Part shown: in pieces, positions 35,701 through 50,700 of the stretch | Position numbering within the stretch: position 1 is the first letter of the stretch | Layout: every line of letters starts with the position of its first letter | Assembly: GCA_020638995.1 (NCBI GenBank) | Contig: JACKHM010000002.1 | Location: 1,612,001-1,676,000 of the forward strand | Source of the DNA: Planctomycetaceae bacterium | GTDB lineage: Bacteria; Planctomycetota; Planctomycetia; Pirellulales; Pirellulaceae | Direction of reading: 5' to 3' | Length of the DNA stretch: 64,000 nt | Program-made: the position numbers and the translations under genes | Notes under the pieces: generated by a model | What the model saw: only the letters and a program-made list of their open reading frames with translations | What the model was told of the DNA's origin: nothing | Databases searched by the model: none

Positions 35701-38700
35701 CCTCACGAAATTCACCCGCCTCCAGCGAAATCAACCACTCTTGATCTTTCGACTCACTCGGGAAAGTCTGGACCCAACCCTCGAGTGCCTCCTCGCGAAC
35801 GGTATACGTTGTAAGCGAGGGCAAAACCGTGAAACCATAGAACCCTTCTTGATCGGTCACTTGCGTTGGTTCGTCACCATCTCGTTCGTTGTTTCCGTTC
35901 AAATCGAGATACACAGTCCAACCTTCTAAACCCGGCTCGCCGAGGTCGCGTTGCCCATTGCGATTGAGATCATTGAACTTTTGCCCACGAATCGCTCCAG
36001 GTGAAGCTTGATCCCCAAAATCAATCGAACGGGCGATTTCACCTGGGCCGAGTTGCAGGGTTCGCGTGAAGCCGGGCGAGTTCAACAGGAGACCGATCTC
36101 ACCGCCAGTCGTCCCCTCCGTGAGCGAAACCAAGTCCGCATCACCGTCGCGATCAATGTCGGTACCAACCAGGCTAACAGGCGTCGACCCTCCGACGCTG
36201 AAAGTCAGTGGCGCGGCAAACAACGTGGTTGCCCCAATGCCCCCTTCAGGATCAATTAAGAGTTCAAGCGGTTCCGATAATCCAATCTGGCTTTGGTTGA
36301 TCCCCCCCCCCGCATCGCCCGATGCGATGCGTCTGGTTGGATAGCCGGCTGCTAACTCTGCATCTAACTCCAAACCGATTTGCAGCGTATTGGACTGATT
36401 GGTGTCGAGATCGCTACGAATTTCGAATTCAAAGAAGCCCAGCCGGCCGTACGTCGGCGCCAAACCTCGCGTCGCATTTGAGGGAAAGGTCTGCGCGGCG
36501 AATTGATCGATGCGTCCGCCCCCGTTGTCAATGTATCCGCTCATGCGTGACCCCAAGGGAGGCAGGATGCCGTTGTGGGTTAACGAGGTCACTTCGATAA
36601 CGCCGTTGAAGACAACGTCAACGCCTGCTTGCTCGACACCTGTGCTTTCCACATTGCTGGCGACCACGTTGCCAACCAACAAGTCGCGCATCCAAATCTC
36701 GCCAAACAAATGATCGCCTACCGACGCCCGCGTGACCGACGTCGGCAACGTGGTTACTTCCACATCCGGTGTGGGTTGAATCACGAGAACCAACACGTAT
36801 TCGAATGTTGTTGAAGGCGTCACCTCAAACGTGAAAGTCTCTTCTGTTGACAAGCCTTGCCCCTCCGTGCGGTCGTTGGCGGTCACTGTGATCAACGCGG
36901 GCGTGCGCACCTGATTTGCGCGGTACGCCAACGACATCGACGCGTCATCGACGAAACTCAATTCAAGTGTCGAGCCAACGATTTTCGCATTGACAATCGC
37001 GTCGTTCGTGTTGCTGAGCGAAAACTCCAGTACGTCGCGGTCGGGATCTTCGAACACCGAAGTCAAGTCGATCATCTCTGCCACCGCGCCATCCGGGCGA
37101 ACGAGATCGCCAATGCCGCTGCCGACGACGAACGGCGCTTCGTTGAGGTCGTTGACGTTGATCGTCAATGTTGCCGTGTCGGTGAGTCGGCCAGGATCGC
37201 GCACCTCGACCGTCAATTGATACTGCGGAATCGCCTCGAAATTCAGCGTTCCGTTAACCTGTATCTCCCCCGTATTGACGTCGATCGCGAACGCATCGCC
37301 TTCGTTGCCGGAGAGTATTTGAAAAGTGAGCGCATTCTGCGTGTCATCACTGGCAACAACCATGCCAACCGTTGTTCCCAGCGTCGAATTCTCGTCGATT
37401 GAAAACGCCTGATCGTTAATGACTGGATGCGGATTCTCAAGCAATTCGAATGCACCAATATCTGCTTCGCCTGTTCCAATCAGATCACCATCCTGGGGCC
37501 GCGTGGTTCCGCGCTGGTCCGTGGCGGGAGCAAGTGCCGTGTTGGCCGCATCGATCGCAAGACTTCCAGGCAGTAACCAGTATGTGAGGGTCGGTCCGCC
37601 GTTGTCTTCCAGTACCGACACCATGTGCAAGTCGGCGACGCCAACGATGTCATTCTTCACTCCATTCACAAACCCGATCGCCGCGCCAATTTCGCCGATC
37701 AAGTTGTTTCCAGCCGAAGTGAACGAACCAGAAACATCTGGGCTCGATGGCGCATTGTTGCGTCCAATCAATGTGTTGGTAACCGTTGCTTGGGCGTTGT
37801 TGAGCAATGCACCACCTTGATTCACGGCAACATTGTCAGCCAGCGTTACGTTTAGCAGCGTTAACTTTCCGCTCGCGTTTCTAATTGCGCCACCACCGCT
37901 GCCAGCTTGATTCCCCGAAAAGGTCGTATTCGTCATGTCAACGGTACCGGTCGAAGCGAGATACACAGCTCCACCATCATGGCTTGCGACATTTTCGAAG
38001 AACAGCGACTTGGTGATCACGATGTCATCCGACGCACCGGCAAAATTGTAGAGCCCGCCGCCATCCTGTGCCTCGTTGCCATCGAAAGTTGACTCATCAA
38101 GGGCAAGCCCGCCGAAGTTGAAGATCGCGCCACCAACGCCGGCCGTATTGTCACGGAACACGGTGCGAACGAATGTCGCCTGACCAAAGTTCGAAATCGC
38201 TCCGCCCGGTGCGCTTCCGGCTGCGCCAACAGCCTGATTCGAGAGAATCTCGCTGTTGGTGATCGTGAGCGTTGCACCACTCACGTTACTAATGGCACCG
38301 CCCTCCGGTGCATTGTTATTTTCAACGACACTCGCATCGACCGTCAGCGTTCCTTCGTTCTTGATTCCGCCGCCCAAACCACTCGCAATGCTGCCACCCT
38401 TGAGCGTAACGCCGCTCAGGTGCAAGGTTGCGCCGCTCAAAATGTGGAAGACACGATCACGAGACTGCGTGCTGAGCCCCGAGGCATCGATAATCGTGGT
38501 CGCGGCACCGTCGCCAACGATCGTCAACTCGTCGGCTGTGATATCCAAGTCGCCTAACGCTGCATCATCTTCATTGATGCCGCTTTCTGTCAGAACATAG
38601 GTTCCCGCCGGCAGAATGATTGTATCGGGACCGGACAACGCGTTGGCTTCCATGATCGCCGCGCGAAGCGTGATCTCGTTCGCAATGCCTGTATCCACCG

Positions 38701-41700
38701 TAAAATTGCCCGGCGTCAGATCGGGCTTATCCGCCGTGCTGTTCACCGTGAGCAGTGGATCATCGTTGGTGATCGTTCCAATTGCCTCGCCATCGTCGAC
38801 GGTAGTATTAACGGGCGAAGAGAGCGAAACGACAAAAGTCTCATTCGTTTCAAACTGCATGTCACCACGAATCATGACCGCGATCGTCTTCTCCGTTTCA
38901 CCGACGGCGAACGACAGCGTACCAGAAGTTGCCGCATAGTCGCTACTGTCATGAGCCGTATCATCGGACGTAGTGAAATCGACCGTGATTGGCTTTTCAC
39001 TGGCTACCGAAAGTGACACCGTAAAGATCATCTGTCTCGTGCCAATATCTCCTTCGGCGTTCAAGACTGCATCACTGATACTGACGGTCACGAGTGCGTC
39101 ATCATCGTGAATCGTCGCCTCGCCCTGCACATCGACGATCTCTGCATTGTCTGAGTTGGAGAGAACGACAACGAATGTTTCGTCAAATTCGTCGGTGGCG
39201 TCGCCATTGATCGTAACGGTAATGACTTTCTCGGTTTCACCGGGGTCAAACGTCAGTGTACCGTTTGTTGCTTCATAATCCTTACCCGCTTTCGCCGTCC
39301 CGTCCGCCGTCGCATACTCGACGGTCGTCGTCACACTGCTCGCGGCCGACAACGTGACCGTAAAGGTCACAGTGCTCGTGTCATTCCCTTCGGGATCAAC
39401 AACGATATCGTCAACGGAGATTGTGAGTCCGCTGCCGAAATCGCGATCAACCACGACTTCACCGGCACCGAGCGAGACAACGAATTCATCACTTGGGGTG
39501 ATTCGCGTCCAACTGCTTTCCTGAACCGTGCGCACGATGTAATTTTGCAGTGGCTCCAATCCCGTAAACGCATAGTTACCGTTGGCATCAGTCGTCGTCG
39601 AGACTTCACCTTCGTCAAGCTGGCCGTTGTCATTTGCATCGAGATAGATCGTCCAACCTTCGAGGCCTGGTTCGCCAACGTCATTGATTCCGTTGCTGTT
39701 GAAATCGTGGAACTTCTGGCCGTGAATCTCTCCCGGTAGTGCCCGATTGCCGAAGTTGAGACCGATGATCTGTTCGCCTGCCCCGGGCGTAACGCGATGG
39801 GCGACTGGTCCATCAAAGAACTTCATCACCACGCCTTTGCCATCGCCATCGTCGGCAAAATAGGCGCTGACTAATCCGCCATTTGGAAACGAAGCAATTG
39901 TTGGAAAACTGGCATCCGCTCGCGAGGTAATCAGGAATGCATCTTCGACAGGACGCCCGTCGGGACGTAGTCTGCGTGCCAAGGTTGCAGGCGCACTGGT
40001 ATCGGTCCAGGTCGCTAGGACATCACCTTGCAATGTCGTCGCCAAAGCGGAAGTGCCGATCGTGCCAGTCCCTAACACGTGTTCGCCACCGACCGGTGTA
40101 CCGGTCGCGTCCACTCGCCGAGTCACGATCTGACTAGCGGCATCCACCCAGGAAACAACAAATCCGTTGGAGACGGCAACTGCCGCCGGTATCGTTTGCG
40201 CTGCCGCATTTGATGCATGGACTGCGGTCTCGTCCGTGAGCGGGTTTCCAGTCAAGTCAAAGAGTCGCATCTGGATATCCCCACCGTCCCCACGATCCGA
40301 CTGCCACGCAAATAATACCGTACCGTTATCAGAGACTGCGGTAGCCGTAAAAGTCGGGTTGGCAAAATCTTGTGTGCTAACAACAAAGCTGCCTGTCAGC
40401 GGCATCGCATTGGCATCAAAAATCCGAGCCTGAGTTTCCCATGGCCCGCTGGGCAATGAAATGCGACTGGACCAAGCAACCACGAACCCACCACCAGGAA
40501 TTGCCGTCACGGCCGACACATTGTTGGAGGTATCACTTTCCGAGACCGTGATCTCGCCCGTCAACGGAACGCCGCTGGAATCGAACTTTCGAGCGACAAT
40601 CGTGCGATCGGCTGACAAGTGTGCCGTGGTCCAGGAAACGACGAAATTGCCGTCGCTATCGGCCACAACCATTGGATTGTCTTGCTCCAGGTTGGTCGAA
40701 CTGTTCACGACAAACTCGTCCGTGACAGGAGTCCCTGTGGCATCAAAGATACGAGCCCCAACGCCTTCACGATCGCCGTCAAGAAATCCCGAGTACCAGA
40801 CCACCATCGTGTTGCCGTTGGGGGCTACCGCGAGCGATCGTATGGGCCATATAACTTGAGGACCAGTAATTGTCTGGTTCGCAACTACTTCGATGCCTTC
40901 GACAAGAGAGTCAAGCGTCGGGGTGGTTTGAATCCAACCAGCTTGAGGAACTTCAATAACCGTATATTCAACCGAAGGCGGCAAGTCGGTTAGTGCGTAG
41001 TTACCATCAGCATCGGTCAATGTTGATTGCTCGCCGACATCCAACATGCCGTTGTTGTTGGTGTCGATGAAGATCGTCCAACCGGGAAGTCCCGGCTCGC
41101 CGTTGTCTTGGACGCCATTCTCGTTCAGGTCGTGGAACTTGGTCCCTTGGATCGTGGCGTCTTCGATGACTTCGACCGTGAAAGTTTGCGCGAACATGCC
41201 GTTGTCTGCGGTCTGAAGAATGTCGCCGTCCAAGCCAGCATCCGTGACGGTCACAGTCACAACCGCCGTGCCAAACGTATTCGCGGCAGGCGTGAACTTC
41301 AGAGTCCCCGTCGGATTGTCCGAAGTGTATGCGACCGTGATGTTGCCGTCGGGCAGCAGCGTTTGGTTGTCGCTCGTCGCGGTAACTCGCAACTCCTGCG
41401 TCTCGCCGCCCCCGGCCGAGATTCCCGTCAGCGATACGGTCTGCTCCGCCGCGTCTTCGTTCAGTGTCGGCGGAGCAGCCGGATCGTCGAGCGTCGGTGT
41501 GTCGTTCACGGCGTTCACGGTCAGTGTGACCGTGGCCGTGCTGAAACCACCGTTCAAGTCGGAAACGGTATAGGTAAACGTGTCGGCGCCGTCAAAGTCT
41601 TGGAGCGGCGAGTATGTCAATACACCACCGAGCTGATTGTAGAGGTACACCGCATCCGCCGTCGCAGCAAATACTTCTCCATCGCTTGCTTCGGTGAGCG

Positions 41701-44700
41701 CAATCACAGGTGATCCGAGGTTTCCGGTCGCGAGCCAAGTGGCGCCGCCGTCGAATGATGCGCGAACCTCTCCGCTGGCAAGTCCCGCCATGAGCGTGCC
41801 GCCAGCGATCTCGATGAAGTCGTTGAGGGCCACTCCCTCACCCGTGAAGTCTGTGTACAGCGCAACTTCCACGAACGTCGCACCGTTGTCTACCGACTTC
41901 CACAAGTCACCATCCAAATCAGTTACGTAAAGTGATCCGTCTGCCGCAACGAGTCGCGGCTCGCGCAATTGATCGGCCGCACCAACCTGGGAGAAAGTAA
42001 GAACTCCACTGCCCGGCTCGGCAGGTTCGTTGCTCCTCAGAAGTTTGCTATCGTCGGTGCGAAGCCAGATGTGACCGGATTGATCTCCGAGCGCGACGAT
42101 CGGCGCCGGCTTCCCGCCCGCCTCGTCGTTTTCGTAGAAACGAACGTAACCTTCGAAGTCGTTGTAGCGGTAAGCATCCCAATAGGTCGGGTCGCCAAGA
42201 AATAGCCCGTCACCGGTTCCAGCGTTCACGCCCGTCGCGACAGGAACACCGGCAATCCATCCACCTAGCGCAATGGGTGTGCCGAGTGTTGCGAAGTTGT
42301 CGTCGTTAAACAGCCCCACCGTCTTCTCTAAGAAAAAGACTCGTCCCTCGACATTTTGGCTGAACTGGTGCGTTGTGAAGCATCCGATCGTATCTTCGTA
42401 AATGGGTGACCAAGTCGCCCCGTCATCAGTTGACCGGAAACGATAGCCGACATGTCCAGTCACGAGATCCCCGTTCGCCAGGGCAATCATGTCGCGGATC
42501 TCTGGCTGGCACGGGCCAGCAATCTGATCCACCGGCGACATCCCAGTCCGCTGCCACAGCGTCACCGCACCACCTTCGTCGCTGGCCGGCGAAACAGCCA
42601 CGAGATGCAAGGCATCGAGATCCGGATCAGTATCGTTGGCAGTGAGGACTGTTTCGGCGAGCGTGAGCGGCGTGTCTTCGTCAGTTTCGATTCCAGTGTC
42701 GTCGCCGGCTGTGGGAGCGACGTTTTCTACGATACCGAAGCTCAAGTCCTGCACAGCTTGGCCAGCAGCGACCGTGACATCGTGCTTGCCAGTGATTGGT
42801 GTAGTTTCGCGCCAGCCGGTCTGATCAACTGTACGCACTGTGTAACTACCGGGAACGACCAGCGGGAAGGTATAGACACCTGGTTCGCGGACGTTCACTT
42901 TCAGCACAAACGCATCAAGGCCACCGCCACTCATCAGGTCAAAAGATCCATTGTTTGGATCGAAATCAGCCGTTGCCTGAAATCCGCCGCCGACGTAAAT
43001 ACTTCCATCAGGGTCGAGCGCGGATGCTTGGAGGCCGGGTTCGTCGTCAAGAGATCCGCCGATTCGTCCCGCCCAAAGCAGCTTATTCGCGGAATCCAGT
43101 TTTACCAACGCGACGTCTTGTCCACCGGCCCCCTGCAATAGTTTGAGTCCCGAGCCTGGATCAAAATCGACTTCGTGCTCAAAGGCAATCGTTAGATACG
43201 TGTTGCCATCTGCATCAATGTCAACATCCGCTACTCGGTCGTGGGCATTGACACCAAAACGGACAGCTCCGTCGAAGCTCGCGTCAGACCCTACTGACCA
43301 AAGGAAACCGTCACGTCCCCCAGCGCTTGTGAGGTTGGCAATACCGCTTCCTTGGTTGAAATCAACGGTACCCTCAAAGTATCCACCTACACGCACATCC
43401 CCTGACGAGTCGAGTGCCAAGGCATGAGCAGAGTCTTGTCCGGTGCCGCCAATCGCTGTCGACCAGACATAGTTGCCGTTGGCATCAAGTTTCCAAATGT
43501 AAATGTCGAGATCACCTACACTTGTTTCACTGTTTACCGCCACACTTGGATCAAAGTCAACCGTTCCACTAAAGTATCCCGTCGAGTAAATATAACCAGA
43601 TGCGTCGACTTCGACCTCGAACCCCCCAGATTCCCCACCGGCGACTCCTGCGCTGCGCACCCAAATCAAGTTGCCATCAGCGTCCAATCGGGCAATGAAA
43701 ATATCGTGGTCACCCTTAGCTGTTAACTCGACCGTACTTGTACTCGGATCGAAATCAACTGTGCCTTTGAAAAAACCGGTAACCAGCAAGTCTCCATTCG
43801 GCGCCAAGGACACGCTCTGCGAAACGTCGTTTAGAGTAGTTCCGTTAAAATGTTTCGCCCAAACGATTGCGCCGTCCGTGTCCCATTTCGCGACAAACGC
43901 GTCTGCATCACCACCGCTCGTGAGATTGCTTACCCCACTGCCAGGGTCGAAATCACGAGTGTTGTAAAAAGATCCTGTAAAATACACATTGCCTGCTGCA
44001 TCGGTGACGATGTCGTAGATTAAGTCTGTTCCGTTTATCCCTCCAATTGATCCCACCCAAGCGAACGAGCCATCGGCGCCGTACTTTGCGACAAAGAGGT
44101 CTGATTCGTTCTGAGCAGTCAGCGTCGTGTTTCCGGGGCCAAGGTCGAAGTCGACACTTCCCTGAAATTGCCCCGCGACGTATACATTTCCCAACGCATC
44201 CGTCGTGATCGCAGTCACCTTGTCTGGCCCACCGGAAGACAAGGTAAATGCGTTCGCAAAAGTTGGATTGACATCGCCCATTGCCGTTACCGCGGTCGGC
44301 TCGTTTTCGTCGAGCGTGCCGTTATCGTTTAGGTCGAGATAAACCGTTCGGTCATTCAAGCTCAGTTCGCCACCATCACGAACGCCATTGCCGTTTTGGT
44401 CATGGAAGGCAACGCCGCTAATCGAACCCGGATCGAGCACCAGGTCGTAGCTCGGCCCCGCATCAAACGCCGCGAGTCCACTGAGTCCGTTCTTGGTTGC
44501 AAAGTCACCCTCGGTCGAACGGTAGGTGAGGATCTTGAAGTCATCGCCGCTGGCCGGTGTGAAGCTGTTGATGTAGGAGACGTTCAACGTGCCATCCAGT
44601 TGTGCATGGCCACCGATTTGAAGCTGGTCGTAGTCGGTGCCAGCGGTGCGGCCGCCGACTTCGATGTTGAGCGAGGCTACGGAATCCTGCAGATAATCTC

Positions 44701-47700
44701 CTTGCACGACCAGGGTGCCGGGGGATGTACCGACGGCGACGGTTCCAGAACTGAGTAGGTGGCCGACAATCTCTCCGCTGCCCCGCAGCGTCGATATCGC
44801 ACCGAGGCGCACCGAGCCATCGATCGTCCCAGCCGCGCCGAGCGTGATGACCGCGTCGGAGAAGATGGTGCCGTTGGATCGCACATTGAGCTGTCCGCCC
44901 GTGTTGATCGTAAACTCGCTCTTGTCGTTGATCGCCGTGGCGGCTGCGAGGTTGAGCCGGCCGCCGTCGGTCAACCGCACGGCCGTCGCCAGTAACCCAA
45001 ACGCTTCGCCCGTGCTGCCCGCCAGTGTCGCAACGGCTGGCAGATCGATCGTACTGCCCGCGCCGTCGGCTCGAATCTCCGTGGCCAGCTTGCCTCCCGA
45101 AAAAGCAGTCAGTGCCGGTAGCGAAAGGACGCCACCGTCAAAAGCTGCCAGGCCAGTGCCCGATGTCGAAACGAGATTCGGCGCTAGCAACTGGGCCGAA
45201 GCCCGCACTTCGATCCGTGCAGTCTCGGCCCGGCGCGGACTGGTGAACTGACTGTCCACAGATTGCAGCGATGAAAGGTCCAGCACGCTGTCGGCTGCGT
45301 TGGAGACCAGAGTCAGCTGCTTAGTCGCGGTGGTCACAGCAGAAAGATCGACCGTCCCGCCATTGAGGGCCTCAATTCGCGCGGTCAAATACCCAAAAGC
45401 TTCGCCTCGGCTGCCGACCAGCAGAGTAGCGTTCGAGAGATCGATCACCGCGCCGGCGCCATCTGCAATCACAACAACTTCCGCTTGCCCGCCGGAGAAC
45501 GTTTGCAAGGACGGCAGCGTCAGGGTCGTTCCCGTATTGGCTCGAAGTCCGACCGATGTCAACGTCGTCAATTGAGGCGCAGTGATCGTACCACCGTTGA
45601 TCGCGTCAAGGTAGCTGACTTCGCTGTCGAGCGGCGATCCCGGATCGCTGTTGATCGACTGGAGAGCATCAAGGTGCAGTCGGCTGGTGGCACCGCTGGC
45701 GCGCAGCACAATGTTCTTGGTGATTGCTGTCGTGCCGGACAGGTCGACCGTGCCGCCGGAGGTCGCTTCGACCACGGTCGGGATCGTATGGCTGTTGCCT
45801 CCGACCAACGTTGCGAGGGTTGTGAGATCCAACAGGCTCCCAGTGCCAGTGGCCCGCAACGTGACTCCATTACTTCCCCCTTGGAATATCGTTGCAGGCA
45901 ACGACAAGCGGCCGCCACCGGAGGCTTCCAGATTGGCTGACGTCAGCGAAACGCTCGCGAGCGCGAGTACGTCTGCCGTCGCGCCTGCAGCCTGCACCGC
46001 CGCCCGGTCGCGCACGGTCAAACTGGCGTCAATTACTGCCCGGTCGGTGGCCGTCAGCGACGTGCCGACTCCCTCGACCACCAACGATTCCTGCGCGTAA
46101 AACTTCCCAACTTCCTTCATACCCGAACCCAGCGTCACGGTTGGCATGCCTGCGACGTCGATCAGCACATTGTCGCCGGTGCCCGGCAGGGTATCGTTGT
46201 TCCAGTTGCCGGCGGTTGTCCACAGGTTGTCACCGGCATCGCCATCCCAGAAGACGTCGGTTAGGAAGGCGGCCACGATATCAGTCGTCGTGCTGAAAGC
46301 GGTGTTTAGTCCGTTGATCGATGCATTGAACTTCGTGCCGGCAGTTCCTTCGGTCTGATCCCATGCGCGGAAGGTAATAAGATTGCTGACCGAACCTGTA
46401 AAGCCACCGTTATGTACGAAGCGGACTCGCGTGTTGCCATCGTTGGCCAACAACAACGCGCTCGTGCCGCTGACTGTACCAACATCTGTCCAAGTCGCTC
46501 CATCGTCGGTCGTGTACTGAACGGTCCCATTCGTTTCATTGGTCGCCGTGATCGCAATGCCCTGTAGCGCCCCCGCGTCCGTGTCCGTAATCCCGCGAGT
46601 CAGGTTGCGAACCAGAGTTCCTCGGTTTGCCGCATCGCTGGCACCCAGCGGCAGCAAGGCCTCGACTTCAGTATCGGCTAACACGGGTGCCGCGTTGACA
46701 AACTGGTTTCCAAAGTCCAGATTCGTCGCGACCTGCCCCGCGTACAAGTCAACGGCGTATGTCCCTAATCGATTTAGTAGAACGGAAGCGGAGTCTTCGT
46801 TACCATTCGCCGTCGCCAGATCCAAATCGCCATCACCGTCCAGGTCGGCAATCGCGACCGCCTCGGGTGCGTCTCCCACTGTAGCGCTCGCTAATGGCAC
46901 GAAAGTTCCGCTGCCGTCATTCAATAGCATCGTGATGTTATCTGTGTCGACGTTCCCCGTCACTAAATCCAAATCGCCATCGCCATCCAAGTCGCCAACG
47001 GCGAGCGAATCGGGGTCGACACCCGTTAACGAAACCTTGGCAGTAGCGAACGTGGCATCACCATGATTGGCCAGCATCTGAATACTGCGAGAGGAAAGTT
47101 CGAGATACGCAATGTCGATAGTCTGATTCTGATCGAAATCACCAGTCACCAAGGCGTACGGCGATGAACCGCTCACAAGTTGCGTGGGAGCGGCCAGCAA
47201 TCCGCTGCCATCGTTCAGAAGCAACTCGATGCCTGTCGGCGACTCGTTCACTACGACCGCATCCAAATCGCCGTCTCCGTCGAAATCCGCCAAGTCGATG
47301 GCTCTCGAGGCCCCGCCGACTGCGACACGGCTCATGCTCACGAAGGTCCCGTCGCCGTTGCCGAGCAGCACCATCAGATCATGATCCATGAGATTGGTGA
47401 CAACCAGATCCAGATTCCGGTCGCCATTCATGTCGCCGACGGCAAGAGCCATGGGATGATCGCCAACTGCCGTACTGACGGGCACAGCAAATGTTCCGTC
47501 GCCGTTGTTCTTCAAGACAGAAACGGAATCGCCAAATCGATTCGCCACGGCGATGTCGAGATCGTTGTCATGGTCGAAGTCACCGACCACGAGTGCACCC
47601 GTCCCGTCGCCGGCCACAAAATCCGACTTCGGCCCCCAAGTGCGATTGCCATTGTTTAACAGGACCGAGATGCTGTCGCCGGCCAGATTAGCAAGAACCA

Positions 47701-50700
47701 AGTCAGCGCGTTGATCGCCATTCAAGTCCGCCAGGGCGATCCCCACAGGAACGTCGCCCGTGAGATACTTGCCAGAGGCCGAGAGCAGGGGAGTTCGCGG
47801 TGCCGTTTCTACCCAGGCTGTTTGTTGCACTTCCGCCACTTGATACGAGCCCGGCTCGATCCCTGTCAGCCAGTACATGCCTGTTTCGTCGACGCCCACC
47901 GTGGCCGGATCGTCGGGCATGGTGACCGTGCTGAGTTCGCCCGCGTCGAGAACTCCGTTGCCGTTTAGATCGAGGAAGATCGTCCAACCGGCTAGGCCCG
48001 GTTCGCTGCCGTCTTGGGCTTGCACTCCATCGCCGTTGCGGTCATGAAACTTGAGGCCATGAATCTGGGCCAGTGTTCGCTCGACGGCGCCAATGTCGAC
48101 TGTTGCCGTTCCGTCATTGTTACCATCTTGAGGCCGCGCAAAGCCGCGCTGGTCGGTGGCTGGCGCGCCGGTGTTGTTACCCGCATCGATCACGGGACTG
48201 CCCGGCAGCGGAAGATGCGTCAACGTCGGTCCGCCGTTGTCTTGCAAGGGACTAAGCAGGGGATCGACGTTGACGAGATCGCCGTTAACGCCATTTTGAA
48301 ATGTAGTGACGTTTCCGACACTGTTAATCAGGTTGTTGCCAAGCGATGTGAACGATCCGCCTAATGTCGTATCTCGTCCGATGGAAACAACGATTGAGTT
48401 TTGAATGCTTACTGGACCTTTCCAGCTAAAGATCCCGCCGCCACCCTGAGATGCACCGGAGTTGTCGACGATCGTGCTGTTAATGACAGAGATATCACCA
48501 TAGTTGGAAATCCCACCGCCGGAATGTGTCACGCTGTTGCCCGAGATCGTCGTATTAATGAGCGTGAGCGACCTGTCCGTTTGATTAAAGATCCCTCCAC
48601 CCTGCCCGACACCCACTGTGGCCGAATTGCCCGAGATCGTGCTATCGATAATGATTGACGTTGCATCGTTTACAATGCCTCCACCACCGCCACTAGCATT
48701 GTTCGCGACGGTCGATCCGACCATGTTCATCGTTCCGGCAATCTGGTAGATTCCACCGCCGGCGCCGCCGGCAACATTGTTGGTGATTGAACTGCCTTCG
48801 ATTGTGATATCGCCAAAGTCTGAAATTCCTCCGCCGTCCCGATTCGCTGCGTTACCGGTAATCTCCGTGGCGCTTATGATGAGCTTACCATAGTTGTTGA
48901 CGATCGCTCCTCCATCTGACGTGCTAGTGTCGGTTGCTCGTCCTCCGGTAACGGTAACTCCAGACAGTCGAAGTTCCGTACCGCCGCGAGTGAGATGGAA
49001 CACGCGGTCCAGCAAGCCCGAATCGCCACCCGCGTCGATCACGGTTACACCTGCGCCCACGCCAATGATCGTCATCGCCCCGGTGTCATCCGTGATATCC
49101 AAGTCACCGGTGGCAGCCGCGTTTTCAGCGTTGCCGCGGATGCTGAGCGTATAGGTTCCGGGCGTGAGGACAATTGTATTGTCTCCGCTCAAGGCGTTCG
49201 CTTCCATTACCGCCGCACGCAATGTGCGGTGACCATTAGCATCGGCCACAATGCCGTCCCCTGGATTGGCATCGACGGTGTCTTCGAAGCTATCGACAAA
49301 GAAGTAGCTGGGATCGAAGTCTTCGAACGCACCAATATCGGGCACCGCGATTTGATCACCATCGCCGTCCAAGCTGCGTGGAGCACCGCGCTGATCCGTG
49401 ACTTCGGTGCTGGCCCCTGCGTCAATTGCGGGGCTGCCGGTCAAGAGCGCGTGTGTCATCGTCGGACCGCCGTTGTCGGCCAGAGGACCTAGTTGCGCAT
49501 CGACCGGAGATCCAACCGTACCCACAATGTCGCCGTTCACTCCATTGGTCAGACCCGATGCCGATCCGATGACTCCGATGAGATTGTGTCCGTTGCTGGT
49601 GATGACACCGCTCAAGTCACCATTCGAGTTGTTTCCGGCAACAAGCGTGTTCTGTAATGTTGCGGTGCCGCCGCTGTAGATGGTCGGGCCTTCGGCCGTG
49701 TTGTCGGTGACGGTGACACTTGAAAGATTGAGAGTTGCTTCCGAGTAAATCGCACCGCCCTGGCCTGTGTAGCTGGCCGCATCTTGGATGGCCCGATTGC
49801 CGCTGAACGTCGAGTTCGTAATCGTCGCGACAGCATCTCCAAAGTTGAACAGACCGCCGCCCGTTCCGGTGGTGATTCCATTGGAGATGTTATTGCTGAT
49901 CGTGATGCCCGTGATGTTCAGTGTTGCTGTGCCGCCAATATGTGTGGCGAAGTTGTGGATTCCACCGCCAGCGGTATCGCCGCGATTGCCGTCAATCGTG
50001 CTGTTAACAATAGTCAGTAGGGCTTCGTTGTGGATTCCGCCGCCCCAAGGTGCAGAATTGTTGAGTACCTTACTGCTACGCAGGTCAAGCGTGCCTTGGT
50101 TGCTGACACCGCCACCGTAGTTATCGTCGCGATTGTTTTGAACGGTGACGCCGTTGAACGCCGCCGTCCCAGCATTGAACAGACCTCCGCCCAATTGGCC
50201 GGCATGGTTATCGCGAATTACGCTATCGATAAGTTGCAGCGTTCCCTTGTTTTGGATCCCCGCTCCGTCGCGGAATGTCCCCACGAAACCATTGGCAACG
50301 GTGACTCCCGACAAGGTCGCATTCGCCGCAGGTAAAACATCGAAAACGCGGTCGATTTGTGCTGCGTCAATCACGGTCGCATCTTGTCCAGCACCGATCA
50401 GCGTGATCTCGCTAGCTATGTCCAAATCTCCGGTTGCGGCCGCATCTTCATCGCCACCTGCAATCGAGAGCGTGTAGGTGCCTTGCGGTACAAAGATCGA
50501 TTGCCGACCGGCAAAGGCGTTGGCTTCCATGATCGCGGCACGGAGCGAAGTTTTTCCGGAGGCGTCTTCAGCCACGCCGTCACCGACGTTGATATCGATC
50601 GTATCGGCGGTTGTGTTGACGAAAAAATCGACTCTTTCGACTGCGCCAATGTCAGATTGCGAAGTTCCGTCAAAATCTCCGTCCTGCGGCCGCAAGACGC

